A stretch of DNA of 64,000 nucleotides, taken from NCBI GenBank assembly GCA_036512155.1, contig DATCBD010000085.1, positions 62,001 to 126,000 on the forward strand, given 5' to 3'. Below the pieces are notes generated by a model. The model made no database searches. It saw nothing but the letters and a program-made list of their open reading frames with translations, and was not told the DNA's origin. The first letter of the stretch is position 1. Every line of letters begins with the position of its first letter. This document shows positions 33,754 through 41,769 of this stretch, piece after piece. Source of the stretch: Palsa-739 sp036512155 (lineage in GTDB: Bacteria; Actinomycetota; Thermoleophilia; Gaiellales; Gaiellaceae). Position numbers and translations under genes: made by a program.

Positions 33754-34140
33754 ATGACCAGTATTGAAGTCCCATACTCAATTGCCGCAGCCCTTCCGAC
33801 GTTGTCGGTGATGGACATCACGAACGACGTCTCCCAGTCGGTGGCGAGCGCCGATTGCCGCGCCGGCATCGCGTATGTCCACCCGCTGCACTCGCTCACG
33901 ATCGTGCGCGTGCAGGAGCGGGAGACGGGCTTCTTCGAGGACCTCGAGGTGCTGCTGGAGCGGATCGTCCCCAGCGGCAACCCGAACCGCGAGCGGATGG
34001 TCGCGTCGCTGCTCTCGCCGAGGAGCGAGCAGGTCCCCTTCGCCGACGGCGCACTCTGCTTGGGCCGGTTCCAGCGGATCATGCTCTTCTCGCTCGATGC
34101 AGAGCATCGCAGCGAGTGGTCATTGACCTTGCTGGGCTAG
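33754..34140 (+). CDS. YjbQ/UPF0047-like protein, divergent
   Basis: A 128-residue protein. Its overall pattern matches the UPF0047/YjbQ fold (DITNDVSQSV, ETGFFEDLEVLLERIVP, VPFADGALCLGRFQRIMLFSLD). The usual HTTA block is replaced by HSLT, and the two histidine-bearing segments seen in typical members (Y-x-H and N-A-x-x-H) lack histidine here. YjbQ proteins have been linked to thiamine-phosphate synthase side activity; with these changes activity is doubtful. ATG 33754 lies 4 bases after ispH, so it may ride on the hopanoid transcript. Confidence 0.65.
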   Translation: MTSIEVPYSIAAALPTLSVMDITNDVSQSVASADCRAGIAYVHPLHSLTIVRVQERETGFFEDLEVLLERIVPSGNPNRERMVASLLSPRSEQVPFADGALCLGRFQRIMLFSLDAEHRSEWSLTLLG

Positions 34141-34157
34141 TGCCGTAGAAGTACCCC

Positions 34158-35714
34158 GTGCCTTCGGGCCACGAGCAGGCGTGGGCGGATGCGCTCGCGG
34201 AGGAGCACCTCCATCAGCGCGAGCTTTTGGCGACGTTGCGCGGCGAGCTGGGGACGTTCGCGCGCGAGTGCGCCGCCGCTCTCACCGCGCTCGACGCGTA
34301 CGTCGGTCTCGCCGGCGTCGCCGAGATCCTGAGCACCGCACAGACGACGGCAACGCATGCGCGCCTCGCGCTCGACGTGAGTCGCAGGCTTCAGGGCGGC
34401 GAGGATCCGGAGCTCGTCGACCTGTACACGGCGGTCGCGGGCAACGAGGACGTGCCGCCCAGGCTCGTCCGTCACGCGAGCGACCTGATCGCATCCGGCC
34501 CGAAGCGCACCGACCGGCAGCTGCTCGAGGCGGTCGTCACGGCATCCGGTGCGCGCGCGCAGCTCGAACAGCTCGTCGGGCCTGCGCCTGCCGCGGCGCT
34601 CGCCGCGATGCAGCCGCTCGTCCGCTGGATCCGGGCCGACGATCGCCGCGCGCTGCTCAAGTCGGCAGGCGGCGACCTCGCTCAGGTGCTGAGCGCGACC
34701 GCCGAGCTCGGCGCGGGGGCGGAGTCTGTCGCCGCCGGCGATGCCGCGGCGCTCGGCCAGTCGCTGCGCGATGCCGTCGACCACGTCGAGGGTGCGGCGA
34801 AGTCAGTGCGGGAGGGGAAGCTCGAAAGCGTCCTCCCGGAGGCGCGCGCGAAGCTCCAGGCCGACCTCGATGCACTGCAGGCCGTCCACGAGAACGCGCA
34901 CGAGGCGCCGGCGGAGTGGCGGGCGGCCCGCAAGGTCGAGCACACGGAGTTGACACAGGAGGTGCACGAGAAGCTCGACAAGATCGAGCGGATCCGCGGG
35001 ATCCTGTTCCGGCTGCTGCCGAACCTCCAGGCAGTCACCCGTGCGCTGGGCGTCGTACAGAAGTTGCACGCACTCGAAGGCCGGCTCGACCCGGCGCCGG
35101 CCGCGGGCGTCGCCGCCGCCCAGGCATCGCTCATCCTCGACGCAGGCGGCCTCTGGGATGGCGTCCTTCCAGGGCCGCTTCCCGCGCCGCGCATCCGCCG
35201 CGTGTCGAAGCGCACGCGCTGGGTCGCTGTCGCCGCGGCCGTCGTCATCGGTGTCATCGTCGGGATCGCCATCGCCGGCGGGGGCTCGAACAAGCCGAAG
35301 CCCGTCGTCATCGAGACGAGCACGGCCGCCACGCCGCCGACGACGACCGCCGCCGCGCCGACAGTCGGGCCCAAGCCCAGCCTCCTGCCGGTCAAGGCGG
35401 TCTTCGATCCCAACCAGCGCGCGACCTTCTACACCATCGGAGTCGAGCAGGGCGGCGAGTCCGTCCTCTCGTACCGCTGGACGCTGACGACGCCGCCGGG
35501 CAACCCGACCTGCAACAAGTTCGCGCCCATACCGGGCAAGCCGAACGAGGCTGTCTGGCATCACGCCCCCACGGACGGCTGCACGCACAACGGCATCCAG
35601 CACGACGGAACCGTGCACGTCGCCGTTCTGACCGCCCACTGGTCGTGCAAAGAGTCGTTTTTCGGGACACTCACCCGCACCGGCACACCCAACGCACAAT
35701 GTCTGCGCCATTAG
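34158..35714 (+). CDS. Coiled-coil single-pass membrane protein, unknown function
   Basis: A 518-residue protein I do not recognise. Residues 1-~340 are helical and rich in Ala, Glu, Leu and Arg, with amphipathic stretches likely to form coiled coils; they should be cytoplasmic. A basic patch (RIRRVSKRTR) precedes one membrane helix near residues 355-375. A Thr/Pro linker follows, then a ~100-residue extracytoplasmic domain with three cysteines (NPTCNKFAPIPGKPNE, DGCTHNG, WSCKESFFG). The last two cysteine segments could form a disulfide. GTG start. Confidence 0.7.
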   Translation: MPSGHEQAWADALAEEHLHQRELLATLRGELGTFARECAAALTALDAYVGLAGVAEILSTAQTTATHARLALDVSRRLQGGEDPELVDLYTAVAGNEDVPPRLVRHASDLIASGPKRTDRQLLEAVVTASGARAQLEQLVGPAPAAALAAMQPLVRWIRADDRRALLKSAGGDLAQVLSATAELGAGAESVAAGDAAALGQSLRDAVDHVEGAAKSVREGKLESVLPEARAKLQADLDALQAVHENAHEAPAEWRAARKVEHTELTQEVHEKLDKIERIRGILFRLLPNLQAVTRALGVVQKLHALEGRLDPAPAAGVAAAQASLILDAGGLWDGVLPGPLPAPRIRRVSKRTRWVAVAAAVVIGVIVGIAIAGGGSNKPKPVVIETSTAATPPTTTAAAPTVGPKPSLLPVKAVFDPNQRATFYTIGVEQGGESVLSYRWTLTTPPGNPTCNKFAPIPGKPNEAVWHHAPTDGCTHNGIQHDGTVHVAVLTAHWSCKESFFGTLTRTGTPNAQCLRH

Positions 35715-35727
35715 GCAGACTTCCGAT

Positions 35728-36321
35728 ATGAACCGGCAGCGGTGGCTCTCCCGGGTCGCGCTCGTCTTGCTCGCGCTCGTCGCGGAGCTCCTGGGCCGTA
35801 GCCTCGCGCACCGCCTCGACGTCGGGCGGCACGTCGGGCCGATGAGCTACAGGCACACCCACTATTACCCGTTCCTCCTTGCCGGGGTGAAGATCGGCGT
35901 TGCGCTCATGCTCGCTCGCGTGGCGTGGAGGTTCGCGAAGGCGCGCCGTTTCGCGTCGGCGCTCGGCCGGCCGCGTATGCGCGTCGAGCTCTCCGCGCGC
36001 CTGTGGCTCGCATCATTCCTCGCCACCTCGGCGATCTACCTCACGCAGATGGATGCTGAGGGCAGCACGCATTGGTTCGCACCGTGGCTGCATACGTCGG
36101 CGCTGCCCGTCTTCGCTGTGCTCTCGGTTCTCGTGGCGATGCTCCACCGCAGCGTCGAGCTGTGGCTGCACGACTACGAAGAGCTCGCCGCCCATGCCGT
36201 CGCGTGCATGCGCAAGCTCGTCGTCGACGCGGCCGCACCGGTCGACTCGCATGTCGCCGTCGCCCCACGGCGGCTGTTCGGCCTCGCGTTCGAGTCGCGG
36301 CCGCCTCCTCTGTTCGCCTAA
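35728..36321 (+). CDS. Membrane protein with His-rich loops, unknown function
   Basis: A 197-residue protein with four hydrophobic segments (near residues 9-25, 48-66, 90-106 and 125-143). Histidines cluster at segment edges (YRHTHYYPF, HWFAPWLHTSALP, LHRSVELWLHDYEELAAH), suggesting heme or metal ligands at the membrane surface. I do not recognise a family. It begins a run of small membrane genes leading into the CopC-CopD fusion, which makes a role in copper or respiratory metal handling plausible but unproved. Confidence 0.65.
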   Translation: MNRQRWLSRVALVLLALVAELLGRSLAHRLDVGRHVGPMSYRHTHYYPFLLAGVKIGVALMLARVAWRFAKARRFASALGRPRMRVELSARLWLASFLATSAIYLTQMDAEGSTHWFAPWLHTSALPVFAVLSVLVAMLHRSVELWLHDYEELAAHAVACMRKLVVDAAAPVDSHVAVAPRRLFGLAFESRPPPLFA

Positions 36322-36350
36322 CCGCGAACTTTCGACAGAGGAGGAGTGCC

Positions 36351-36641
36351 ATGAGCGCGGATATCGCGCACGAACTGCACGGCGACAGGGAGAAACGGGC
36401 CGCGACCGCGACCACGTCGGCGCGCGTACGCGTCGTGCTCGCGCTAGGCCCTGCGACCGCGGCGGCCGGAGTGGTGTGGGCGTTCGTACAGCCGTGGCGC
36501 CTGACGCTGCTGGACCCGCACGGGCAAGGCTTCTGGTGGCTCGTCGCCGAACCGCCGCTCTACCTCGTGCTCGTCGGCGTCCTCTTCCGGGTGCTCATCG
36601 CACGAGCGCTCGTCCAGGACCTGGAGGACGCGGGGCGATGA
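36351..36641 (+). CDS. Small two-helix membrane protein
   Basis: A 96-residue protein: a charged N-terminus (~24 residues), a first helix (VRVVLALGPATAAAGVVWAFV) and a second (FWWLVAEPPLYLVLVGVLFRVLIA). No known domain. The SD GAGGAGGAG just before ATG 36351 is among the strongest in the window, so it is well translated. It overlaps the next gene by ATGA and is likely a subunit or partner of the 36638 and 37234 proteins. Confidence 0.65.
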   Translation: MSADIAHELHGDREKRAATATTSARVRVVLALGPATAAAGVVWAFVQPWRLTLLDPHGQGFWWLVAEPPLYLVLVGVLFRVLIARALVQDLEDAGR

Positions 36642-37237
36642 TCGTCGCCGGCATCGAGCCCAGGGCGGAGATGGTGCACTGGTGGTTTGCCACCGCCATC
36701 CTCGTCCTCGGCCTGCTGTTCCTCGCCGAGACGGTCGTCGGGCCGGAGGTCTGGGCGCGCCGGCCGTGGCGCCGCTACCTGTGGCCGGGGACGATGTTCC
36801 TCATCGGCCTGCTCCTGTGGCCGGTGATGGCGCTGTACACGAACTCGATGATCCACATGGTCGCGCACGGGTCGTGGGCGCAGGTACTCATGCTCAGCGG
36901 CGGCGCTGAGCTCGGTGTCGTGCGCGGGAAGCTGCACTCGCAGTACTGGCGGCTCACGTCGGCGGGGGCGCTGCTCGTCTCCGGGACGGCGTTCCTCGTC
37001 CACGAGCAGAACGGCTGGTTCTTCGCCCGGGCGGCGTTCCTCCACCACGCACTCGGCTGGACGCTGATCGTGGCCGCCGTCTTCCCGCTCGTGCAGGCGA
37101 TCCGGCCGCGCTCGACCGTTGCCGCGTCCGGGTTCGCCATGACGTTCCTCGTCGTCGCGGTGCTCCTGTACTGCGATCGCGACTCCGCCGCCATCCTCGG
37201 CCACTTCTCGCAGTTCGCGGGAGTGCCTCACCGATGA
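36638..37237 (+). CDS. Polytopic membrane protein with intramembrane histidines
   Basis: A 199-residue protein with five or six hydrophobic helices. His residues sit within or beside helices (MVHWWFATAIL, MIHMVAHGSWAQ, VHEQNGWFFARAAFLHHALGW), like CopD and DUF-type copper or cytochrome-b561-like membrane proteins. The start overlaps the 36351 gene and the end overlaps the CopC-CopD gene by ATGA, so the three are made together. Confidence 0.7.
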   Translation: MIVAGIEPRAEMVHWWFATAILVLGLLFLAETVVGPEVWARRPWRRYLWPGTMFLIGLLLWPVMALYTNSMIHMVAHGSWAQVLMLSGGAELGVVRGKLHSQYWRLTSAGALLVSGTAFLVHEQNGWFFARAAFLHHALGWTLIVAAVFPLVQAIRPRSTVAASGFAMTFLVVAVLLYCDRDSAAILGHFSQFAGVPHR

Positions 37238-38538
37238 AGCGTGCGCTGCTCGTCGTGACGTTCGTCGCGATCGTGGCGCCTGCGTCGGCGTTCGCGCACG
37301 CGTCGCTCCAGAAGGAATCGCCCAGCTTCAAGCAACGGCTTGCAGTGTCGCCGCGGCAGGTCGTGCTCCAGTTCGACCAGAGCGTCGACGCACTGCCGAA
37401 GGCGATCCAGGTGTTCACGCTGAAAGGCAAGAACATCGCCGGAACGCCGCGCGCGATCCCAGGGCAGCGCGAGATCGTCGCGTCGCTCCCACGCCTGCCG
37501 AAGGGCCCGTACACGGTGCGCTGGCAGGCGCTCTCGAACGACGGCCACATCGTCACGGGCGTGTACACGTTCGGCGTCCGCGTGGCGGCGCCGCCGGTGA
37601 CGGACGCCGTCGGCGCGCAAGGCCCGACGCGAACCGAGGACATCGTGCGCTGGCTCTACTTCGTCGGGCTCGCACTCGCGGTCGGCGGCATCGGCTTCCG
37701 GCTGCTGATCGTTCGCGGCCCGCTGTCGGCGCGCGCACAGCGGCGGTTCTTCTGGGTGGCGGGCATCGGGATCGTCACTGTCCTCGAGACCGGCATCACC
37801 TCCTTCCTCCTGCGTGGCGAGGATTTCCTGCAGCTGCCGTTCTCGCGCTTCCTCTACGGCGACCTCTCACCGCTCGCGAGCGGCACCCGCTTCGGGCAGA
37901 CGTTCGTGATCATGGAGCTCGGGTTCGCGCTCGTCGCCGCGCTCATCTACCTCGCGTGGCTGACCGACCGGAACCCGCTCCTGTGGGTCGCATTCGGGCT
38001 CGGGCTCGTCTTCATCTCGGGGCTCTCGCTCTCAGGCCACTCTGCCGCCGACGCGGGGCACTCGTGGCTCTCGGAGCTCGCCGACTGGGTGCACCTCTCC
38101 GCCGCGACGCTGTGGGTCGGCGGCCTCGTGCAGCTCGCCATCGTCGTCTGGCCGACGTCGCCCGAGCTCCGCGCGACCGCGTTCCGTCGCTTCTCCCGGC
38201 TCGCCACGGTGCTCGTCGCGCTGCTGCTCGTCGCAGGGACGTATCTCAGCATCCTGCGGCTCCCGCACGTGCACGACCTGTGGACGACGGGGTACGGCCA
38301 CGTGCTTCTTGTCAAGCTCGGGCTCGTCTCGCTTGCGCTCACGTGGGGCGCCGCGCATCACTTCATCGCCGTGCCGCGCATCGAGCGCCCCGGTGTGACG
38401 GGCACGCTCGCGCGGACGCTCGTCGGCGAGAGCGCGGTCGCGATGGCCGTGCTCCTCGCCGCCGCGATCCTCACCGACTCGAAGCCGCCGCCTCAGCCGC
38501 TGCCGAAGGCGCCGGTCGCGGCCGTGTCGCAGCGTTGA
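37234..38538 (+). CDS. CopC-CopD fusion copper-handling protein
   Basis: A 434-residue protein. A signal peptide ends AFA/HASLQKES, giving a mature N-terminal His as in CopC and YobA. Residues 24-115 form a CopC beta-domain, with NDGHIVTGVYTFGV carrying the second conserved His. About eight helices of a CopD domain follow, with His in SGHSAADAGHSWL, DWVHLSAATLWVGG and GAAHHF. It binds Cu(II) outside and probably moves copper across the membrane. It overlaps both neighbours (ATGA upstream, TTGA downstream). Confidence 0.9.
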   Translation: MKRALLVVTFVAIVAPASAFAHASLQKESPSFKQRLAVSPRQVVLQFDQSVDALPKAIQVFTLKGKNIAGTPRAIPGQREIVASLPRLPKGPYTVRWQALSNDGHIVTGVYTFGVRVAAPPVTDAVGAQGPTRTEDIVRWLYFVGLALAVGGIGFRLLIVRGPLSARAQRRFFWVAGIGIVTVLETGITSFLLRGEDFLQLPFSRFLYGDLSPLASGTRFGQTFVIMELGFALVAALIYLAWLTDRNPLLWVAFGLGLVFISGLSLSGHSAADAGHSWLSELADWVHLSAATLWVGGLVQLAIVVWPTSPELRATAFRRFSRLATVLVALLLVAGTYLSILRLPHVHDLWTTGYGHVLLVKLGLVSLALTWGAAHHFIAVPRIERPGVTGTLARTLVGESAVAMAVLLAAAILTDSKPPPQPLPKAPVAAVSQR

Positions 38539-39839
38539 CGGGGCTCACGCGGGCGGAGTTCCTCGCCCGCAGCGCCGCCTTCGCGCTCGCACCTTCGGTT
38601 CAGGTGCCGCCGCGCTTCATCTCGCGGCCGGACCTCGATCCGCCGCCGGTGACGATCCTGCACGCCGCGTCGGGGACGGCTCCGGGTCTGCTGTTCCTTG
38701 CGCCGTCGTCGGGACCGGGCCAGCGCGGCCCTCTCATCCTCGACGACGCGGGCCGGCCGGTGTGGTGCAGCGCCGCGGGACTTCCCGCGATGAACTTCCG
38801 CGCACAGACGCTGCACGGCGAGCCCGTGCTCACGTGGTGGCAGGCGCTACCGGGCGGCCTCGGTCACGGTGTACACGTCGTCGCCGACGCGTCCTATCGC
38901 GAGATCGCGCGCTTCCCGGCCGGGCACGGCCGGCCGTCCGACCTGCACGAGCTGCTGCTCACCGATCGAGGCACAGCGCTCGTGACGAGCTTCGAGATCC
39001 GGCATCGCGGCGCGCGCGGGCTGACGATGGGCGGCGTCGTGCAGGAGCTCGAGGTACCGAGTGCGCGGGTGCTCTTCGAGTGGCGCAGCCTCGACCACGT
39101 TCCTGTCGGCGAGTCGCACGCGCCCGTCGGCTATCCGTGGGACTACTTCCATGTCAACTCCGTCGACGTCGATGCGGACGGGAACCTCATCGTCTCGGCG
39201 CGCAACACGTGGGCGGTGTACAAGGTGCACCGGCGCACGGGAGCGGTGCTGTGGCGGCTCGGCGGCAAGCGGAGCGACTTCGCGCTCGGCCCCGGTGCAC
39301 GCTTCGCATTGCAGCACGACGCGCGCAGCCACGAGGGCGGGCGCGTCCTCTCGATCTTCGACAACGGCGTGTCGCGCTCGCGCGGGATCGTCCTCGGCCT
39401 GGACACGAAGCGCATGCGCGCATCACTCCGGCACGAGTACGTTCACCGACCCGCGCTGCACGCACACAAGCTCGGCAGCGTGCAGCTGCTCGGGAACGGC
39501 GACGTCCTCGTCGGCTGGGGCACCAATCCGCACTTCACGGAGTTCGCGGAAAGCGGCCCTGTGAAGCTCGACGCGACGCTGCCGCACGGCGGCGAGAACT
39601 ACCGCACGCTCCGCTTCCCGTGGCGAGGGCGTCCACGCGACCAGCCGGTCGCAGTCCGGCGCGGGTCGAACGTCTACGCGAGCTGGAACGGCGCCACGGA
39701 CGTCGCCGCCTGGAAGATCGAGCCGGCCGGCCCCACCGTCGCTACCACCGGCTTCGAGACCGCGCTGCCTCTGCGGGCGGGGACGGTCGTCGCGCTCGAC
39801 GCTCGCGGGCGGGCTCTCGGGAGATACCGTCTCCCGTGA
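38535..39839 (+). CDS. Arylsulfotransferase (ASST)-like secreted protein
   Basis: A 434-residue protein with the beta-propeller pattern of ASST-family proteins: HELLLTDRGTALVTSFE, DYFHVNSVDVDADGNLIVSARNTWAVYKV, GAVLWRLGGKRSDF and QHDARSHEGGRVLSIFDNG. The N-terminus (LTRAEFLARSAAFALAPSV) looks like a Tat signal in which the second Arg of the RR pair is Ala. TTG 38535 overlaps the CopC-CopD stop. The family transfers sulfate between phenols, but many actinobacterial members are of unknown activity. Confidence 0.75.
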   Translation: MTGLTRAEFLARSAAFALAPSVQVPPRFISRPDLDPPPVTILHAASGTAPGLLFLAPSSGPGQRGPLILDDAGRPVWCSAAGLPAMNFRAQTLHGEPVLTWWQALPGGLGHGVHVVADASYREIARFPAGHGRPSDLHELLLTDRGTALVTSFEIRHRGARGLTMGGVVQELEVPSARVLFEWRSLDHVPVGESHAPVGYPWDYFHVNSVDVDADGNLIVSARNTWAVYKVHRRTGAVLWRLGGKRSDFALGPGARFALQHDARSHEGGRVLSIFDNGVSRSRGIVLGLDTKRMRASLRHEYVHRPALHAHKLGSVQLLGNGDVLVGWGTNPHFTEFAESGPVKLDATLPHGGENYRTLRFPWRGRPRDQPVAVRRGSNVYASWNGATDVAAWKIEPAGPTVATTGFETALPLRAGTVVALDARGRALGRYRLP

Positions 39840-40702
39840 TGCTCGTGCTCACCCGTGCGGAGGTCGAGGAGCTGCTCGATCTCGACGCGCTCCCGGACGC
39901 GCTCGCCCGCGCACACGTGGATCTCTCGTCGGGAGCGGCGTCGATGCCGGCGCGCATTGCCGCCTTCGCCGGCGACGCCGGGCTGCTCGGCGCAATGCCC
40001 GCCTATCTGCCGTCGGCGGGGCTCGGCTGCAAGCTCGTCAGCCTCTTCCCGGGAAACGTCGACCGGCCGACTCACCAGGCGGAGATCGTCATCTTCGACC
40101 CGGAGAACGGAACGCCCGTTGCCGTCATGGACGGGACGTACATCACGGCGATGCGCACGGCGGCCGCGGCTGCGCTCTCAGCGCGCGTGCTCGCCCGGCC
40201 GGATGCCCGCGTGCTCGCGATCCTCGGCACCGGCGTGCAGTCGCGTGCGGCGCAGGAGATGTTTCCGCGCGTGCACGACTTCACCGAGGTTCGCGTAGCC
40301 GGCCGCGGCGAATACGAGGATGCCGTCCGCGGCGCGGACGTTGTTCACGCCGCGACGCACTCGCCCGAGCCGGTGGTGCTGCTCGACTGGGTGAGCCCGG
40401 GAGCGCACGTGAGCTCGGTCGGCTACAACGCGCCCGGGTCGGAGCTCGATCCCGCGCTCGTCGCTGCCGCGACGGTCTTCATCGAGTACCGCGACTCGTC
40501 GTTCGCGCCGCCGCCGAGCGGTGCGCCCGAGCTCGCCGGCATCGATCCCGCGTCGGTGGCGGAGCTCGGAGAGGTCGTCGCCGGCACGCGGCCCGGCCGG
40601 ACGAGCGCCGAGGAGATCACGTTGTACAAGTCGGTCGGCGTCGCCGTGCAGGATCTCGCCGCCGCGGCGCTCGTGCTCGCGGCCGCGGAGGCGCGCACGT
40701 GA
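39839..40702 (+). CDS. Ornithine cyclodeaminase / mu-crystallin family protein, short
   Basis: A 287-residue member of the OCD/mu-crystallin family (usual length ~310-340). It has the N-terminal AMPAYLPSAGLGCKLVSLFPGN, the substrate region GTYITAMRTAAAAALSARVLA, the NAD motif ILGTGVQSRAAQEMF and the end GRTSAEEITLYKSVGVAVQDLAAA. About 25 residues of the Rossmann fold after VRVAGR are missing compared with typical members. The ATG shares one base with the ASST stop; the GTGA end overlaps citrate synthase. Substrate unknown. Confidence 0.82.
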   Translation: MLVLTRAEVEELLDLDALPDALARAHVDLSSGAASMPARIAAFAGDAGLLGAMPAYLPSAGLGCKLVSLFPGNVDRPTHQAEIVIFDPENGTPVAVMDGTYITAMRTAAAAALSARVLARPDARVLAILGTGVQSRAAQEMFPRVHDFTEVRVAGRGEYEDAVRGADVVHAATHSPEPVVLLDWVSPGAHVSSVGYNAPGSELDPALVAAATVFIEYRDSSFAPPPSGAPELAGIDPASVAELGEVVAGTRPGRTSAEEITLYKSVGVAVQDLAAAALVLAAAEART

Positions 40703-41769
40703 GCGATTTCTCTCCGGGCCTCGCGGGTGTCGTCGCGTTCGAGACGGAGATCGCCGAGCCCGACCGGGAGGGCGGGTCGCTCCGCTATCGCGGCGTCGAC
40801 ATCGAGGAGCTCGTCGGCACGGTGCCGTTCGAGAACGTCTGGGGCCTGTTGGTGGACGAGGCGCTCGAGCCGGGGCTTCCAGCCGCGTATTGCAAGCTCG
40901 AGGTGCGCACCGGTGGTCACATGTCCGACCTGCAGTCGATGCTCGCGATTCTCAGCGGCAGGTGGAAGCTCGGGCAGCTGATCGACATCGGCGACGAACA
41001 GGCGAAGGAGGACCTGCACCGCCTCTCCGCCGCTGCGCTCTCGATCGTCGCGCAGTCGGCGCGCGGCGCCGACCTGCCGCCCGTGCCGGAGGAGACGGTG
41101 CTCGCCGGCCGGACCGCCGCGGAGCGCTTCCTGCTCGCCTGGCGCGGCGGGGTGGACGAGAAGGCCGCGAAGGCGATCGACACGTACTGGATCTGCACCG
41201 CGGAGCACGGCCTGAACGCGTCCACGTTCACGGCGCGGACGGTCGCGTCCACCGGCGCGGATTGCGGTGCCGCGCTCTCGGCCGCTGTCGGCGCGCTCTC
41301 CGGGCCGCTGCACGGCGGCGCGCCCGCGCGCGTGTTGCCGATGCTCGACGCGGTCGCCGCGAGCGGCGACGCGGAGAAGTGGGTGAACGACGCGCTCGCC
41401 CGCCATGAGCGGATCATGGGATTCGGGCACCGTGTCTATCGCGCCGAGGATCCGCGCTCACGCCTGCTGAAGCGCACCGCGAAGGAGCTCGGCTCGCCGC
41501 GCGTCGCGGTCGCCGAGGAGCTCGAGCAGGTCGCGCACGAGGCGATCGCGAAGAAGCACCCCGACCACTCGTGGACGAACGTCGAGTACTGGTCGGCGAT
41601 CGTGCTCGACGTCGCGGACGTTCCGCCCAATCTCGCGCCGGCGATGTTCGCGTGCTCGCGCACGGCCGGCTGGTCCGCGCACGTGCTCGAGCAGAAGCGC
41701 CTCGGCGTGCTCATCCGCCCGAGCGCCCGGTATGTCGGCCCGGCTCCGCGGCCCCTGCAACAGGTGTGA
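40699..41769 (+). CDS. Citrate synthase (CitA-type)
   Basis: A 356-residue citrate/2-methylcitrate synthase. Catalytic His are H170 (EHGLNAS) and H205 (GPLHGGAP); GFGHRVYRAEDPR binds oxaloacetate. The position of the usual catalytic Asp (N-V-D-F-Y) is Glu296 in TNVEYWSAIVLDVADVP, a form I recall for the actinobacterial CitA clade. It condenses acetyl-CoA (or propionyl-CoA) with oxaloacetate. GTG start overlaps the OCD gene and its stop overlaps the aminotransferase start, so the three are co-translated. Confidence 0.9.
   Translation: MSDFSPGLAGVVAFETEIAEPDREGGSLRYRGVDIEELVGTVPFENVWGLLVDEALEPGLPAAYCKLEVRTGGHMSDLQSMLAILSGRWKLGQLIDIGDEQAKEDLHRLSAAALSIVAQSARGADLPPVPEETVLAGRTAAERFLLAWRGGVDEKAAKAIDTYWICTAEHGLNASTFTARTVASTGADCGAALSAAVGALSGPLHGGAPARVLPMLDAVAASGDAEKWVNDALARHERIMGFGHRVYRAEDPRSRLLKRTAKELGSPRVAVAEELEQVAHEAIAKKHPDHSWTNVEYWSAIVLDVADVPPNLAPAMFACSRTAGWSAHVLEQKRLGVLIRPSARYVGPAPRPLQQV

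Noticed and set aside
39839..40702. Frameshifted ornithine cyclodeaminase pseudogene
   Set aside because: The missing segment is an in-frame deletion; start, stop and both flanking motifs are intact, and overlaps with neighbours are preserved.
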